Origin: Apteryx mantelli
Taxonomy: Eukaryota; Chordata; Aves; Apterygiformes; Apterygidae
NCBI RefSeq assembly: GCF_036417845.1
Contig: NC_089985.1
Coordinates: forward strand, 26,494,583-26,558,582
DNA: 64,000 bases
Reading direction: 5' to 3'
Under the pieces are notes generated by a model that was given only the letters and a program-made list of their open reading frames with translations, did no database searches and was not told the origin of the DNA. The translations under genes were made by a program, and so were the position numbers. Every line of letters starts with the position of its first letter. Positions within the stretch are counted from its first letter, which is position 1. This document shows positions 34,931-48,700 of this stretch, in pieces.

Positions 34931-37900
34931 GGTGCTTTGGCTCTGGGAGCGCGGGGTTGTGCTGAGGCGTCTGGTCCAGGGAGACATTTTGGCTGCTGGC
35001 GCCGGTTCGCTTTGTGGGTCCTGGCGGCCAGGCTGGTGATCCGGTTCACGCCTGAGGAGGGGTAGCCGAAGAAGGCTGAAAGATTTCACCCGAGCATCCT
35101 TAGAAGACAAAAATCCCCAGCACCTCTTCAAGTGCAGCACTGTAGGGGGGCAGAGACACTGGGCACTGAAGAAATCACTTGTGATTCAGGGGTTTGGGGA
35201 GGGGGGAAAGGGTTATATCTTTTCAAGTAATTGCCATCACAGGTGTTGATTGGAGCTTGACACTGACACAGGTTCATGATGACAGTTTGCCACCCAAGCT
35301 TAATTAATTTATAGCTATTTCCAAGATTTTAATAACACTAGCCTAAAAAAAAGCTTTTTTGCATTATTTCCTTCCTATGAATACAGGACTAAAAAGGGAC
35401 CTTCCAGGCTATGGAGTCTGATCTCCTGCCATCACAGGCAGACTTGTCACACAATTGCTGTTGCATCCATATCTAGCGCCAGTTTTGAGTCTATAAGAAT
35501 TCTCACCCCACTTCTCCAGTCAAAGGCCAAATCAAGTCTCCTTTGTTGGTGGTCAGGAACTTCTAATTTACAGCTGGAAAGTACAAAGACCGTTTATACC
35601 TATTTGTTCTTGTAGTAATATTGTAATAATTGTTTCCTCTCTGTTTCTGTCTAGTATTTACATGCTTTTATAGACTGAGTTATTTGAATGATCTTAGCCC
35701 TTTTGCATTCTCTTCATAATATAAGCTCTCCACTCCCTGAGCTCATTCCCCATTCCTCTTTCCTGTAAATTCACCTTTCAGGAGCAGACGTTTGGAGCTG
35801 CACCCTAGGGTCTCACAAGTACCATGTGCCTTCCCTCTCTCTCTGCTCTAAATACCCCTTGGGTCCAGACCGCCCTTGTACTGGTCTTTTATCACATCCA
35901 TATTGCACTGGCAGCATTTAATCATTCTAAGATCAGTAAGTACCTCAGGGTCTTTCTCTTCCACAGTCACTGCCAACTGCTGAACACCCAGAAAGAGGAG
36001 AAATCCCTGTTACTGACCCTGATTCATGCCTTTCCAACACCTTTCTCCACTCCCAGTAAACTCTCCTTTCTCAGTTAGGGACAGGGCTTTTTCAGCTCCA
36101 GTTCCTACTTTCTTTCCAGTTCATTTGAAAGGAATTTTGCCACTTACCTTGATCTGCAGCATCGACAGCTTAATACCGTTTGTCCTGCTCTCCCTTCCCT
36201 CCCTGGGCTTTCATAGAGGGAGTTCCCAGCAAGATACTCCAGTCCTGTGACTGAATCCAGCAACAAAGCTTATCGCTCCGATTCCTCTGTTGGCAAGGAA
36301 GATCACCTGAAAGCTGTGCTGCATCTTCTTCACAGTCCCCTTCTAACCTGCCAGGGTTTTCTGCATGGCCGAGCACTGTGACATTGCTCTGAAGTTCTGC
36401 ATAAAGCTTAGCCAAAAGGCCAAAGCTAGCAATGGTGTAAAGCAGGTATGGAGGGAAGGTAGGCAAAAAACCTGTGCAAGAATATAGTGGAGTGACTCGT
36501 ACCAACCTAACATTCATTTCTAAGGCACATAATTAGGTGTATGTTTAAGTACTAAGTCAGAGCACAAGGGCCAGTCAGACTCAATTTATATTCCATGCAG
36601 TGAATTGGGTAGACTCTTCCAAAGTAAAAAAAATAAATAAAAGAATATCCCATAGGGGTGCAGAAAGTTTTGCAAAAGCTCTGGCCTTTAGGATCAGTGC
36701 ATGGGTTAAGAGCTCTGCAGGTGCACAGTGCCGAATCAGCAACACAGCTCTGCTTGCTGCAAGGCTGGCGGGAAGGAGCACTGCTCAGATTGACTGACAA
36801 GACAGTAACTGACAGGAGGGCAAAGCCCCTCGGTTTTGGCTTGATGGAGAGTCCCTCAGAACTTGTTGATTGTTTTTATTCACATTGCATGAATGTCAAT
36901 GGAAACAAAGTTGAGCAAGCATCAGTAAGAACCTCCTTTTTACAGGTTCTTTAAATTGTAAAAGAAAAATAATGGGTAGGGGGAGGTTGAATTAGACTAT
37001 TATATGTTAAGTTGCATAGTCTGCTTTTCCTCTTTTGTACTGTTTTTGTCACTGTGTTGAACTGGAGCATTCTTAGAGATGGACAAGGTGTACTGGCTTT
37101 TGGGTGCTTTCTAATAAAGGTCTCACGCTTCCACTGGTTACACCTTGGGGGATTTACAGCTGACTTGTCTGTAGGAAACTGTGCTCCCTCTGGCTGTTGT
37201 GTGTGATACAGCATTATAAAAGGCTTGTCCCTTCACTGAGTTACAGCTTTTTAACTCCATCATCACACTTTATGAACACATTCTCCAAATGCCTGTCTTT
37301 AGTATGCTAAGATCCTTTTCACACAATAAGCATTATTGAATCTTTTTGTAAACGTATGAATCTCCAATAAGATGACCAGAATTGCACCCTCTTCACACCA
37401 GGCTAAAAATGAATGTATACAGAAACTTACTACAATGCAAGGTCAGCGATGGGTTTCTGCTCTAGTTTCCTGTGGTTTCCAAAACTGAACTGCTTAAGCA
37501 AATCTCCCTTGCACTTGAATTATATCCACTTCACTTAGAATTTCCTGCCCTAGTTATTTTGCTCTGCTCGTTGTTATTATGGTAATTTGTCCCATATTTA
37601 ATAAAGCTACTATCCAGATTTAAACTGGTTATTTTAAGCTTATATTTCAAAAAAAATTGTAATTGTACAATTCGTACATTGTACAATTCATTCTGCTCAT
37701 ACTACCAGTAAGAACTGCCACTTATTTGCCTAGCTAGTGATAATGTAGCAAGAAGCTTTTAAAAATATTCATATGAAAGACCAACAATGTAAGACAGAAT
37801 ACAGTTTAATAAAAAATCTTTTATATAAATATAGCTCAGAGATAACCCAGTGAAATAGCTGTTAAATTTGTGGGAAATCTGAAAGGTAGCAGTTTGACTG

Positions 37901-40799
37901 TATAAAATGAAGCAAATGAAAAAGCACAACATGCTTGTACACACAAAAACAGAAAACTAGTGATAGGCAGGAAGAGGAACAGTCAATAAAAAACAATCAG
38001 AAATTTCAGCTATATTTTAAACACTCCGTCAACATATTGGTGCTAGATTTTCTTCACTTTGCAGGTAAGTTTTGTGTTCTAGGAGCAATGATCCCAACCC
38101 AGACTGATCTTACTGGCTCCTCCTGGCTATCAACAATGCTTTGGTGGCTTTTTGAGTAGCAACACCATAATCAGTAATGAATAATCACTGAAAAAACATA
38201 AAAGCCTAATTCTGAAATCAAGGAGACCCAGTGACTCACTTGGTGACTAGTACTGACGGTGCAAGTTGCAGGTCCTTTTGCTGCAAGGGAAGCAGAAACA
38301 TAAGACTCCTGCCAGACAGTTTTCCGCTACAGAGGTCTCAGTCAGTTCATCATTCTGTTCATCCTTCTCATTCTCAAGATAATGTTTACAGTGGCAAGGC
38401 TGCCATCATCTCAATAACAAGACAGTCCTGGCTGCAAAATTTACTTCAGATATCTGGCCAGCCTCCCATATGAGCTTTTACTTCCCTGGACACTGTACCT
38501 CAGAACTGGGCCACTAAAATACCCGGTCAAAGTGCATATACCTACAAGTCTGCACGGTACTCACAGAGCCCCTTTCCACAAAGTAGAAGAGACCCCACTC
38601 AGATTGAGAACACCTACCACGGGCACTTGATTCACAAGCTGGAAAATACTTTCTGTAGGGACAACCCAAAATAATTCATGATAGACAGAGGTCCCATTTC
38701 TAAAAATCCTAATTTATACACTATTTTTTGCCATAGGTAGGACAAACATTTAGCTTCCTCAGTAGCCACCTTTCAGCAGCAAAATGTTCCTGACCATTTG
38801 GGTTCAGCTCTCCCTTGTTTTCAACATGGAGACATTCATTAAGGGTCTTCTCCATACATGCTCGCTAAAGTTTCTCCTGGATCCCAATACAGGCTTTCTG
38901 AGGTGTTGTAGATTTTCCCTTAAAAGCTGTATTGGAACACTCTTGTATCACTTTCCCATCAAGACGCTTTGACTTAGAAGTCAAAGTCAGTAAGATTCAG
39001 GACCTTGTATAGACCCAGCAAGGAAAAGAGGCACTGAGGCTCATCCTGGTATCAGAAGTCCATCTGAACCGGTCAGTGCCTTTATGGTTTTCTTCTAAAG
39101 AAATATTCTGAGTATGCACAGAGCTTTACACAACACTTGGACAGAAGCAAGCCCTTAAAAGATGTGCAGCTTTGTTAACTATTGCCATATATGGGGGTGA
39201 ACAGGTAAAGTGATCATATTTCAGAGATATTCAGGTGGATCATTCAGTGAGTTTCTAGGGTGATTAAGTTTTTTCACCAAATGTCCAGTACACTGCAGGC
39301 AGCATTAGCCTGCTTCAGAAACATCCTGATTTCCAAGATTTGTAAAGCGTGTCCTGGTACCCCCTGGCATCATCTTAACAGATTATAGTGTTGATATAAC
39401 CTGAGATAGCCAGAGCTGATACCGAGTGTGGAAGACCAGAATAATGTGTTTATCCTATTGATCAGCCAGAGAGGATGCTGCTCCTCAGCCCACAGAAAGT
39501 AACGTAGAAGGGTATTTTCTGCAATTCTGAGAAACTGCAGTCAGGGGCATCTATGGATTCTCTCTCTGCTCTCACCCAGCTCCATAGGCACTGGACTGTG
39601 AGGAAACCAAAAGAAAACATGACAACCCTACACTTTATGTGGAAATGTGAAAGATCAAAGTATGCATGTGTGGCTTGGCAGACAGTGATTGCAAAAAGTA
39701 GCACCTTGACTTCAAGAAATGAACCATTCTCACAGCTGGGTAAGTGTTCCAGTTACACCTTAGAAGACAACCTTGTTTCCCCTCTCTTCTGACCTTTGAT
39801 ATAAAACAAAGCCAAAACCAAACACATGTTCAGACGTGAACATGAGCAGACATGACATTCAAAAGTTATGCATTAAGTTTATAAATGATCTGACCTTCTA
39901 AAAAATATAATTTGTCCTGTACTAATGTGGAAAAGAAAATCAAAAATGGAAAATGCTCAGCTGTAAATTGGTTGATATGGCTTTGATCAGAGATGCTCTC
40001 AATAACATATTTACTGCAACATTTTACCTTCTTTACAATTGCTCTGGTGGTCACATCATTCAGAAAAATATTGGACAACGATTTTTGCCTGTAAACACTA
40101 TTGCTATAGTTATATAGCCAAGTAGAGATGCACCTAAATTTGATCAGCATCCAACTCTCTAGAACATATATATTCTCTCAATTATAAATACTATCTATTT
40201 AATAATCCAGCTTAGAGGCACTTTTGAATGAGTTTTTCACAACAAGTCTTTGGTTAAACACACTGGTTTTCTGAAATTTCAAGTACACATAATACAGAAG
40301 TGGGATTGTGTGTTATTAAAATAGAAGAAAACTGATCCTAGCCTCTAATTAAAACAGGATTTATCAGTCAGGGATTTTTTTAATGCAACTTCTGTACATA
40401 ATATGAAAAATTGCTTTTGTTCAAATTAGTGTCAAGCACTTCTTTTGTAGTGGTATTAAAAACTGATACAAAAACAGTAAAAAAGAACTACTACAAGAAT
40501 TAACTAACAATTAATTATAAAAGTATTTAAAGGCAAAAGCTACTAATACAGTATTGCAGCTGACATTTCTATGTATACGGATCCACACCATGCAAATATG
40601 CCACCTACTGGCAAACGAATGCAATTACAGCATTTTGTTACAGAGAGACCAGGGTAAGCTGGAACCATGATTTATTTTAGCTTACAGGTTTTTGAAGTAA
40701 TTCGGAGCATAACAAAAAATTTCAAGAAAAATCAGAGTTGAATTCTGTTGGTTAATAAGCAGTGGCAGAAGTAAGACCAGTTTAATAACTTCGGACATA
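34931..40799. other. Intergenic region with isolated exon-like blocks
   Basis: No recognised gene. A fragment at about 35380-35480 faintly resembles an old CR1-like 3' region. Exon-like blocks with splice signals lie at 36307-36471 (minus), 39580-39739 (plus) and 40028-40088 (minus). A pair of ATTGTACAAT palindromes is at 37662-37687. Confidence 0.5.
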
Positions 40800-42066
40800 A
40801 TCACAGAATCACAGAATCACTGAGGTTGGAAGGGACCTCTGGAGATCATCTAGTCCAACCCCCCTGCTCAAGCACGGTCACCTAGAGCACGTTGCACAGG
40901 ATTGCATCCAGGCGGGTTTTGAATATCTCCAGAGAAGGAGACTCCACCACCTCTCTGTGAAACCTGTTCCAGTGCTCTGTCACCCTCACAGTGAAAAAGT
41001 TTTTCCTCATGTTAAGATGGAAGTGTCTGTGTTTCAGTTTGTGCCCATTGCCTCGCGTCCTGTCGCTGGGCACCATTGAAAAGAGTCTGGTCCCATCCTC
41101 TCGACACCCTCCCTTCACATACTTGTACACATTGATAAGATCTCCTCTCAGCCTTCTCTTCTCCAAGCTAAACAGGCCAAGCTCTCTCAGCCTTTCCTCA
41201 TGAGAGAGATGTTCCAGTCCCCTAATCATCTTTGTAGCCTTTTGCTGGACTTGCTCCAGTAGCTCCATGTCCCTCTTGTACTGGGGAGCCCAGAACTGGA
41301 CGCAGTACTCCAGATGTGGCCTCACCAGGGCTGAGCAGAGGGGAAGGATCACCTCCCTCGACCTGCTGGCAACACTCTTCCTGATGCACCCCAGGATACC
41401 GTTGGCCTTCTTGGCCACAAGGGCACATTGCTGCCTCATGCTTAACTTGGTGTCCACCAGCACTCTCAGGTCCTTCTCTGCAGAGCTGCTTTCCAGCAGG
41501 TCAACCCCCAACCTGTCCTGGTGCTGGGGGTTATTCCTCCCCAGGTGCAGGACCCTGCACTTGCCTTTGTTGAACTTCATGAGGTTCCTCTCCGCCCACC
41601 TCTCCAGCCTGTCCAGGTCTCTCTGAATGGCAGCACAGCCCTCTGGTGTATCGGCCACTCCTCCCAGTTTTGTATCGTCAGCAAACTTGCTGAGGGTGCA
41701 CTCTGTGCCTTCATCCAGGTCATTGATGAAGAAGTTGAACAAGACTAGAGCCAGTACTGACCCCTGGGGGACACCGCTAGCTACAGGCCTCCAACTAGAC
41801 TCTGTGCCACTGATCACAACTCTCTGAGCTCTGCCATTCAGCCAGTTCTCAATCCACCTCACTGTCCACTCATCTAACCCACACTTGCTGAGCTTGTCTA
41901 TGAGGATGCTATGGGAGACAGTGTCAAAAGCCTTGCTGAAGTCTAGGTAGACAACATCCACTGCTCTCCCCTCATCTACCCAGCCAGTCATTCCATCATA
42001 GAAGGCTATCAGATTGGTTAGGCATGATTTCCCCTTGGTGAAGCCATGCTGACTACTCCTGATCAC
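40800..42066 (-). mobile_element. CR1 LINE, 5'-truncated copy 1
   Basis: Non-LTR retrotransposon in minus orientation. The 3' end lies at 40800 with the CR1-type octamer repeat (ATTCTGTG units) and the conserved tail region that in plus reads GGTTGGAAGGGACCTCTGGA. The coding part begins at [16 protein letters not shown] inside the reverse transcriptase and runs without a stop to LDAILCNVL, with the catalytic FADD box. It is identical to copy 2 over long stretches, so both are recent. Truncation at 42066 removes the endonuclease and early RT; the frame stays open by chance through 165 bases of flank. It cannot move on its own. Confidence 0.95.
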
Positions 42067-43862
42067 GATACTACCAAAGCCCCAAAACATTAATTTGGGT
42101 AGCAGTACTTGCTCAAGAAGAGCCACCAAACACTTGTTTGATGTAAAAAGAGCACAAAGACATTCGTTTTGATATTTCAAACGACGTTTCCTTGTGTGGT
42201 TTAAAACAAAACAAAAAAAAACAAAAAACAAGAGACCAACTAATTTATGATACCATTAGGAGTTATTTTTTCCCAGTATTCTCTGCAATTCTCTTAGCAG
42301 GTAATGTACTTTGCACCTGACACAGCCATGCTATGAAATACCTTTCCCAAATGAAGAAGATATGGGTGGATTTGGCCATATGGGGTATCTCTCTGCTCCT
42401 GCTAACAGAGTTAGCATCATGACAGCTTCAAAAAATCCCAGACCAGAAACATAAGACACAGGAGACAGTGCTCAAAGTTTGAAACGTATAGAAATTGGTC
42501 TGGAATTGCCCTCTACCAAAGCCTCAGGCAGGACAGTGGGTAGACTGCTTGATGCAAATAAAATTTTCCCAAAGAGTTCAAAACCATGTGCTATGCACAG
42601 AGAAGAGAATTCCAGCCCTTAGTTACTAAATGATGATATAACATGCCTTGCCTCTTTTACATTTCTCATATGAATAATTAACTAGTAACACTTGATTGCT
42701 TCCTGCTAAAAGCAGCATCTTAAACTTAAGATTTCATTTGCTCAGAATAGTTACAACACAATAAATAAGGAAGGAAATGAGGGGCTTTCCTTAGATATAT
42801 ATACAAAAATACTATATAGAGTATATACTGTATGTATATACTATTATATAGAGATATACTATATGTATATAATATATAATATATATGGTATATATTATAC
42901 TATATATGTGCTATAATACATGCATATGTGTATATATATATACACATAAAAACTGACATTGTCCAGATTTCAATTTCTACATTCATACTCTCTGCTCCCC
43001 AAAGCACCCCATCCATTACCTCACAGCACATTTTAGCTGTTCACTTCCATACAGTCTCCTCTTACAGAAGCAAATTACTTCCTTTTCTCTCAAATTTCTT
43101 CCTGTGTGACATTTTCATTTGTTTAAATAAAAACTATCTGCATGGTTTTGCTGTCTGCAATCTGACCTGATGGAAACGCATACTGTCTGGTAAAGGCCTG
43201 AGAGACCTTCCCAGCTCCTTAAGGACTCAGACTTGGGATCTTCACTGCAGTCTCCATAAACCCATTATTCTGTTGATAGCAAGGGGTGAACATACGTGAA
43301 TTGTCACTCCTCTAATAGCGTACGAAAGTCATATTACTGCTCATCTCCCAATTCTGACACACTGAATAACTTTTTGAGAGAAGTGATAATTTTAGAGATT
43401 CAGTGACTGTGTAACTTTACCAAATATCCCCTCCTCACATGGGCCATAATAGGAAAAAGTATAAACTGGCATTGTAAGAGCATCTGCTGCAGGAATAGAG
43501 ACTTAGAGATCCATCAGGGACCCAATGCAAATATCCTGCTGGAGCCAAGGCACTGTGTTATGTCCTAAACCACTTGTAGGCACAGAGCAGATGTTTCTGC
43601 AGAGAAGCCTGTATGGTGAATCAAAACCCATACAACCTCAAGAAGGAAATGCATTTCCGTGACCAATGTGTGAGAGCACATAATCAGAAAAACCAAACTG
43701 ACTTGTTCATTTAAGTTCAACAAATTCCTACATCTTGTGACAGCAACTGCAAGTTTACTTTTGTTGATCCAAAAAGTTAGGGAGGTACATGCAGTGATGG
43801 AATTACCAGAGTAGGAAGGTGAAGGCATCTGATTGTACATATTCCATCTGGTCTGAAATGGT
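42067..43862. other. Non-coding stretch between CR1 copy 1 and the novel locus
   Basis: AT-rich, with a TA-rich simple repeat at 42793-42951. A minus-strand open frame at 43565-43840 is unassigned. Confidence 0.5.
42793..42951. repeat. TA-rich imperfect repeat
   Basis: About 160 bases almost wholly of A and T with imperfect TATA/GTATA units. Could extrude hairpins and may be assembled imprecisely. Confidence 0.9.
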
Positions 43863-45723
43863 TCACATGGTACTGTAAATGAGTGACGTCTTGCTTGAGA
43901 TGTCCATTGTCTGTAAATAGGCCTTCACGATCTTCACTGTAAATTCAATGAAGCAACTCTCCTTTGGGCTGTAAGGACTGAAAGTGACACAAATAAAATT
44001 ATAGTGTTCCTCCCCATCACAATATAGTGAACAGTCACATAAAGAAGGGTTGAGCCACACTCTGTTACTAGAATAGATTTTTCCTGTCATATTGTGTGAA
44101 GATGGGTTTCATGTAATCGCTAGGTGCATTTGAAGAAAGCTCCAGTTATTCAAACTTGGTTAATCCAGTAACAGTTCCCTCTCACAGATGTATTTTGTGA
44201 TATCAGACAGGCTCTTGCAACTAGGAACAGCAAGGTCCTGTGCCTGCTTAAAGACAGCAATCCTGGTGCTTGCTGAAGCCTTGACACTGCGCATGCAATA
44301 TTTGGATAATTTCAGGCTCTAAGTTCAAAGGGAAAATTAGATATACCTTCATACAGACTTTACCTTGCCCTGCCATCTCTTACCTGTTTCTAACACACTT
44401 TGCAAATAGAGCTCGTGGCTGGTTTCTGTCAAGTTTTTCTTGACAATACCATGCCACTTGGTGATACATTTGTTTGGTTGGCTTGCTGTGCTCAGTCATC
44501 TTCTTCTGAGAGGTTGGCAGTGAAGTAAGTTCTCTATGTGTGGCCATTTCTTCAGTGCTGGTGGCCAAGAAACATCTGAGAATTGTGCCTCACCTCTGGC
44601 TTGATGGAGGTAAATAAATACTGTAATGACACTTTGGATCAGGTGGCCCTGGAGGTGAATGCTGTTTCTCCCCAGTTCACATTTGCTCATGTTTAAGATA
44701 GAGTTCCCTGAAGTGCTGGCATTATTTGCCCAGACAATTTCTATGGATCTCCACAGGAGGGCCATGGGCCAGGATATTCCAGCTTGGAATTTGAATAGTT
44801 TCTTGTCACCCCACCTTGGAGAACATGGAAACCTGTGAAAAGGGGCAGGTACAAAGGACTGAAAAGGTTGAGCATTTCACTTGAGCTTCACTGTATAAGA
44901 TTATGTCAGTTTTCCCCAGTTGGTTAAATATCCTTGGAAATTCTTGGGTAAAGGTTTCACTTCACAGTGGAGATTTGACCTCATTCAAGAGGTGGTTTAA
45001 GATCCTTGAGCAGTATCATTCCCTGTAAAAGCCACTTTGTACTGGAGCTGATAGCTCAGCATTATGACTGTCTGTAGTCATATTTCTCACATACGGATAG
45101 TTTTCTGGTAAGAAGCGAGCCAAAGCAGATGATCTCAGCCAGACATTAGCCCCTGTCAGTCAGAAGCAGATTGAGGTGTCCTGGAACCTGGTGTCTGTGA
45201 TCCAATGATTTTGTTAATGCCGCTTGCCAAAGCTCTTGGACCCTTCTGCTGCAGCCTTGGGACGGTGCTCGTTCTGGAAGCCCTGGCACTGAACACGGCC
45301 TTGCCTATGGAGTTAGCAGACCTCCCCACAGTTTCTGGTACCCCCTGACATATTCACCACTCTGCCATCTATAGCTGCCTCCCCAAGCACCTCACCTGTG
45401 CCGGACTGCAGAGTCCGGCGTGCAGCAGTCTCAAATGCACCAAGCATTTTCTGGCTAGATTTACCTGGGATGTTACAGTGCTCTGCAACACACCACTAAA
45501 GTGTTCTAAGGCATTAAAGACTGTGAGAAACCTTTCCACAGAGCCATCCTAGTCTTGGAAGCAGGAAAAACATTTATACCTTGTGTAAATTGCATTTGTG
45601 GTGGGTACGTCAAATATACCAAAGACAGCATGATAGGATTTTGTTTCCTCAGTTACCAGGATAAAAACCAGCAAAATATATTTGGTTATGTTCCCATTAA
45701 ATAGAAGAGAGTGTCACTGCTTT

Positions 45724-45754
<31 letters not shown>

Positions 45755-48700
45755 TAAACTTGCCAGGGCAAATGGGCAAGCAGAGCTATGGCCTCTGCGG
45801 CTACGTCTCCATTAGCAAGCAGTACAGCCTAATAGGAGTGGAATTATAAAGCAAAACAGTATCACTTACCCAACATCCACACACACTACATGTTTCAGGG
45901 TATTTATTTTGTGCTAGCCCTAGTCTGACCCAATGGACTGATTGTCCAGTAGCAATTGAAGAACGTTAGATGCCCTTCTGGAGCACAACTTCCAGTTTAA
46001 CTTCATCCAAAAGAAATCCAGTTCATAAACTCCAAGACCATGCCACAGTAACCGGGAATGACTGCGAGATTTACCTCAGAAGTGCACTCCTGATGTGAGC
46101 TAATGTGCTAACATTAACAAATTATATTCTTATATTATACACGTCCCCCTCGTATCATGTAGATCTTATACTGATTCTTCCATCAGTTTCTGATACAACA
46201 TAATAATTTTATTAAGGTGACCTGTTCAGCATATCCCGTAGTTTTTACCCACCAGAAAGGAACCCTGCCGAACATATACTTCTTGATACATCCTGCAAGA
46301 GACAGGGAACAAAGGGAACATATTTACTGGGGACACACATGCTAAACTTTTTATGATGGCAGATAAAAAAAGGGATATTTTACATTTGAGAAATGACTGC
46401 ATATTGATTACACTGTCACATATTGCACAACTAACTCCTATGAACTGACAATTTTAACATGCTTAATAACATCAATTAATGTGCCTGTGAGATAGGTAAC
46501 ACCTTGGCTAAGTAAAGCAACAAAATGTTCCCATCATTAGAGTCCTGACTCTTAAATCGCTGCTTTACACAACACATCAGGTAGAAGCTATAAAGAAGAA
46601 AGAAATTGAAAGGATTTTCTAATCAAGCATTCATTTTGTTGAACTGACAATTACCTACATAACTATATACACATCCCAAGTGTCAATATAGATACACAAC
46701 AAGGAAAATGCAATAGAAAATAGTTCTTGTAATACAGCTATGCAGACCAAAGTATTGATATGCTGCTAAATATAAAAGAAAAGATGTTGGATTTTTTTTT
46801 AATTAAATTATCTTGGTGGCAGAAGAATTTCAAAAGGTTAATGGTAACCAAACTAGAGAGCAGAGGTAAAGAAAAGCAAGGAATAAATTTTTTGAGTGAT
46901 ACAAGGCAAGTGAAAAGCACAAACAAAATCGTGATAGCGTCTTTCTAAAGAGGGAAGTCGAGAGGAGTAGGGCTATTGAATCCATTTAAGTTATACCAGA
47001 TTCCTTCCCACAAAGGTTTATCAGCATATTTAGAAAGGATACAAACACAATAGGATGCAGTTACTTTGTAAGCCATTTAAAGTATTCTCTATTTACAAGA
47101 CATTTACATAATACAAATGTTTTCATTTCACCCTTTTTCACTATTTAAGATCTTAGAGCAAAGAAAGCAACTGAAAAAGCCTCTAGTTTTGGATATAAAG
47201 TTAACTTTTTCTGAGGAAGCAGGAAGATCCAGGCTCTCAGGTGCTTTTTGTATACACAAAAGATATCTAAAATCAAGGACACGATTCAAACCAGGCTTCC
47301 ACAAGTAGATTTTACAGTAGGCTTTGTGTGTTTCTGACAAGTTACAAGGAGGTGGAAATACCTCTGTCTCTGAATCCATCAATATTGTAAAGGATACTAT
47401 CTAAGCCCAAATTTTGAGTAAGGTAAATTGTTGTTTTTTTACTTTAATTAATTTCTTGTCACCAACATCTTGACAGCCACCACACTGCCATAGGCAGAAG
47501 GGTCTTGAAGAAAGCATGGAGAAATCAGAGGTATCCCTCTCTCTGCTTACTTGAAAACCTGCTGCTTCTCTTTCATCTAAATATTTCTCTACATGTAGCA
47601 TCAAGTGGGAATGATTTCCATTAAATGAAAAAGTATATGACTTGGCAAAGCTAAATGGCCTCACTGGAAACAAGTCTAGCAAAAATAAATACCAGCCCTC
47701 AACCTCACTTTTACGTAAAAATTCTTGATTTAAAGTAACCTATTGCAGACACTCAAGTCTGTGAAAGTATCCAGCATGCTCTCGCAGCTGAACTGCTGAC
47801 TTTTCAATCAACAGCCTTTTGTTACATATATCAATTGGAACGAGCTTTAAATGACCTGCTGACTTATGCTGATGCAGCAATACTTCTTTAACTCCTGCAT
47901 CAAATATTGGGGGGGGGGGGTGAGGAAAGGGAATACATCAAGCTTTTCCATCATTCCAGTTTTCTCTTTGTTGCTATAATCAACAGGATTCTTCTTCAAA
48001 TTTTAAAAACTGACTGGGCACAGTCATAGAAAGTCTTACTGTACTACAAACCCGAGCATTAAGATTTTGCTCCATTGGAGTAAACGTACCTGAGATTGTG
48101 TCCTGTTGAATCTTCCACAGGATCTTGGAAGCAAAGGCAAAGGAAGAAAAGCGCCTGACCTTTATCTCCCAGCAAAGGAGAACACCAGTCACTATGGCCG
48201 TTCATGTTTGGGAACAGATCGCTGGCCGCTCAGACATCTTCCAAACAGAACGACGTTACATCCTAAAGAGAGCTTTTGTGCTGCAACCATGTCCGTGTTA
48301 GACAGTGTTTTCTCTGTTTTATCCTTAGACAAAGATACCTCATTCTCAGGCTGCTTCTCAACACAAAAAACAGAATTTGAAATTAGATACTGGATTGCTA
48401 GTATCTAGGTACCGTTATCTATCAAAATCTGAATCTTACAGCTGAACACTAATAAGGAATGTGCAAGTTTGTCACTGGGTTTTTCTTACATGCTTCACTA
48501 ACCATGAGCTAATGCAAATGGACATCACAAATATGTTGCCTTTAAAATTTCAAGCAAAGAGCCAAGTAAACACAATTTTTAGAAATACATTTTTGCAAAT
48601 AATTTGTATTTGACCCTCTGATGGAGGGAACGGGACATCCAGATTGTAAGGTTTTTAAAGCAAATGTTACTAGCTTAGAAATAATGTAATGGGAACTCAT

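Noticed and set aside
34490-35140. 216-codon minus-strand open frame
   Set aside because: Compositional frame through the 34.5 kb CpG island; no recognised protein.
41222-41827. Several plus-strand open frames within CR1 copy 1
   Set aside because: Antisense shadows of the CR1 reverse transcriptase frame; the same frames recur in copy 2.
42067-42231. Extra N-terminal codons on the CR1 copy 1 frame
   Set aside because: Homology to copy 2 stops at 42066; the rest is flanking DNA that happens to lack stops.
45340-45395. Reading exon 4 of the candidate gene past its donor to VVNMSGGTRNCGEVC
   Set aside because: The frame stays open for 22 more codons, but CAG|GTGAGG is a strong donor and the exon 5 phase fits it; kept only as an alternative.
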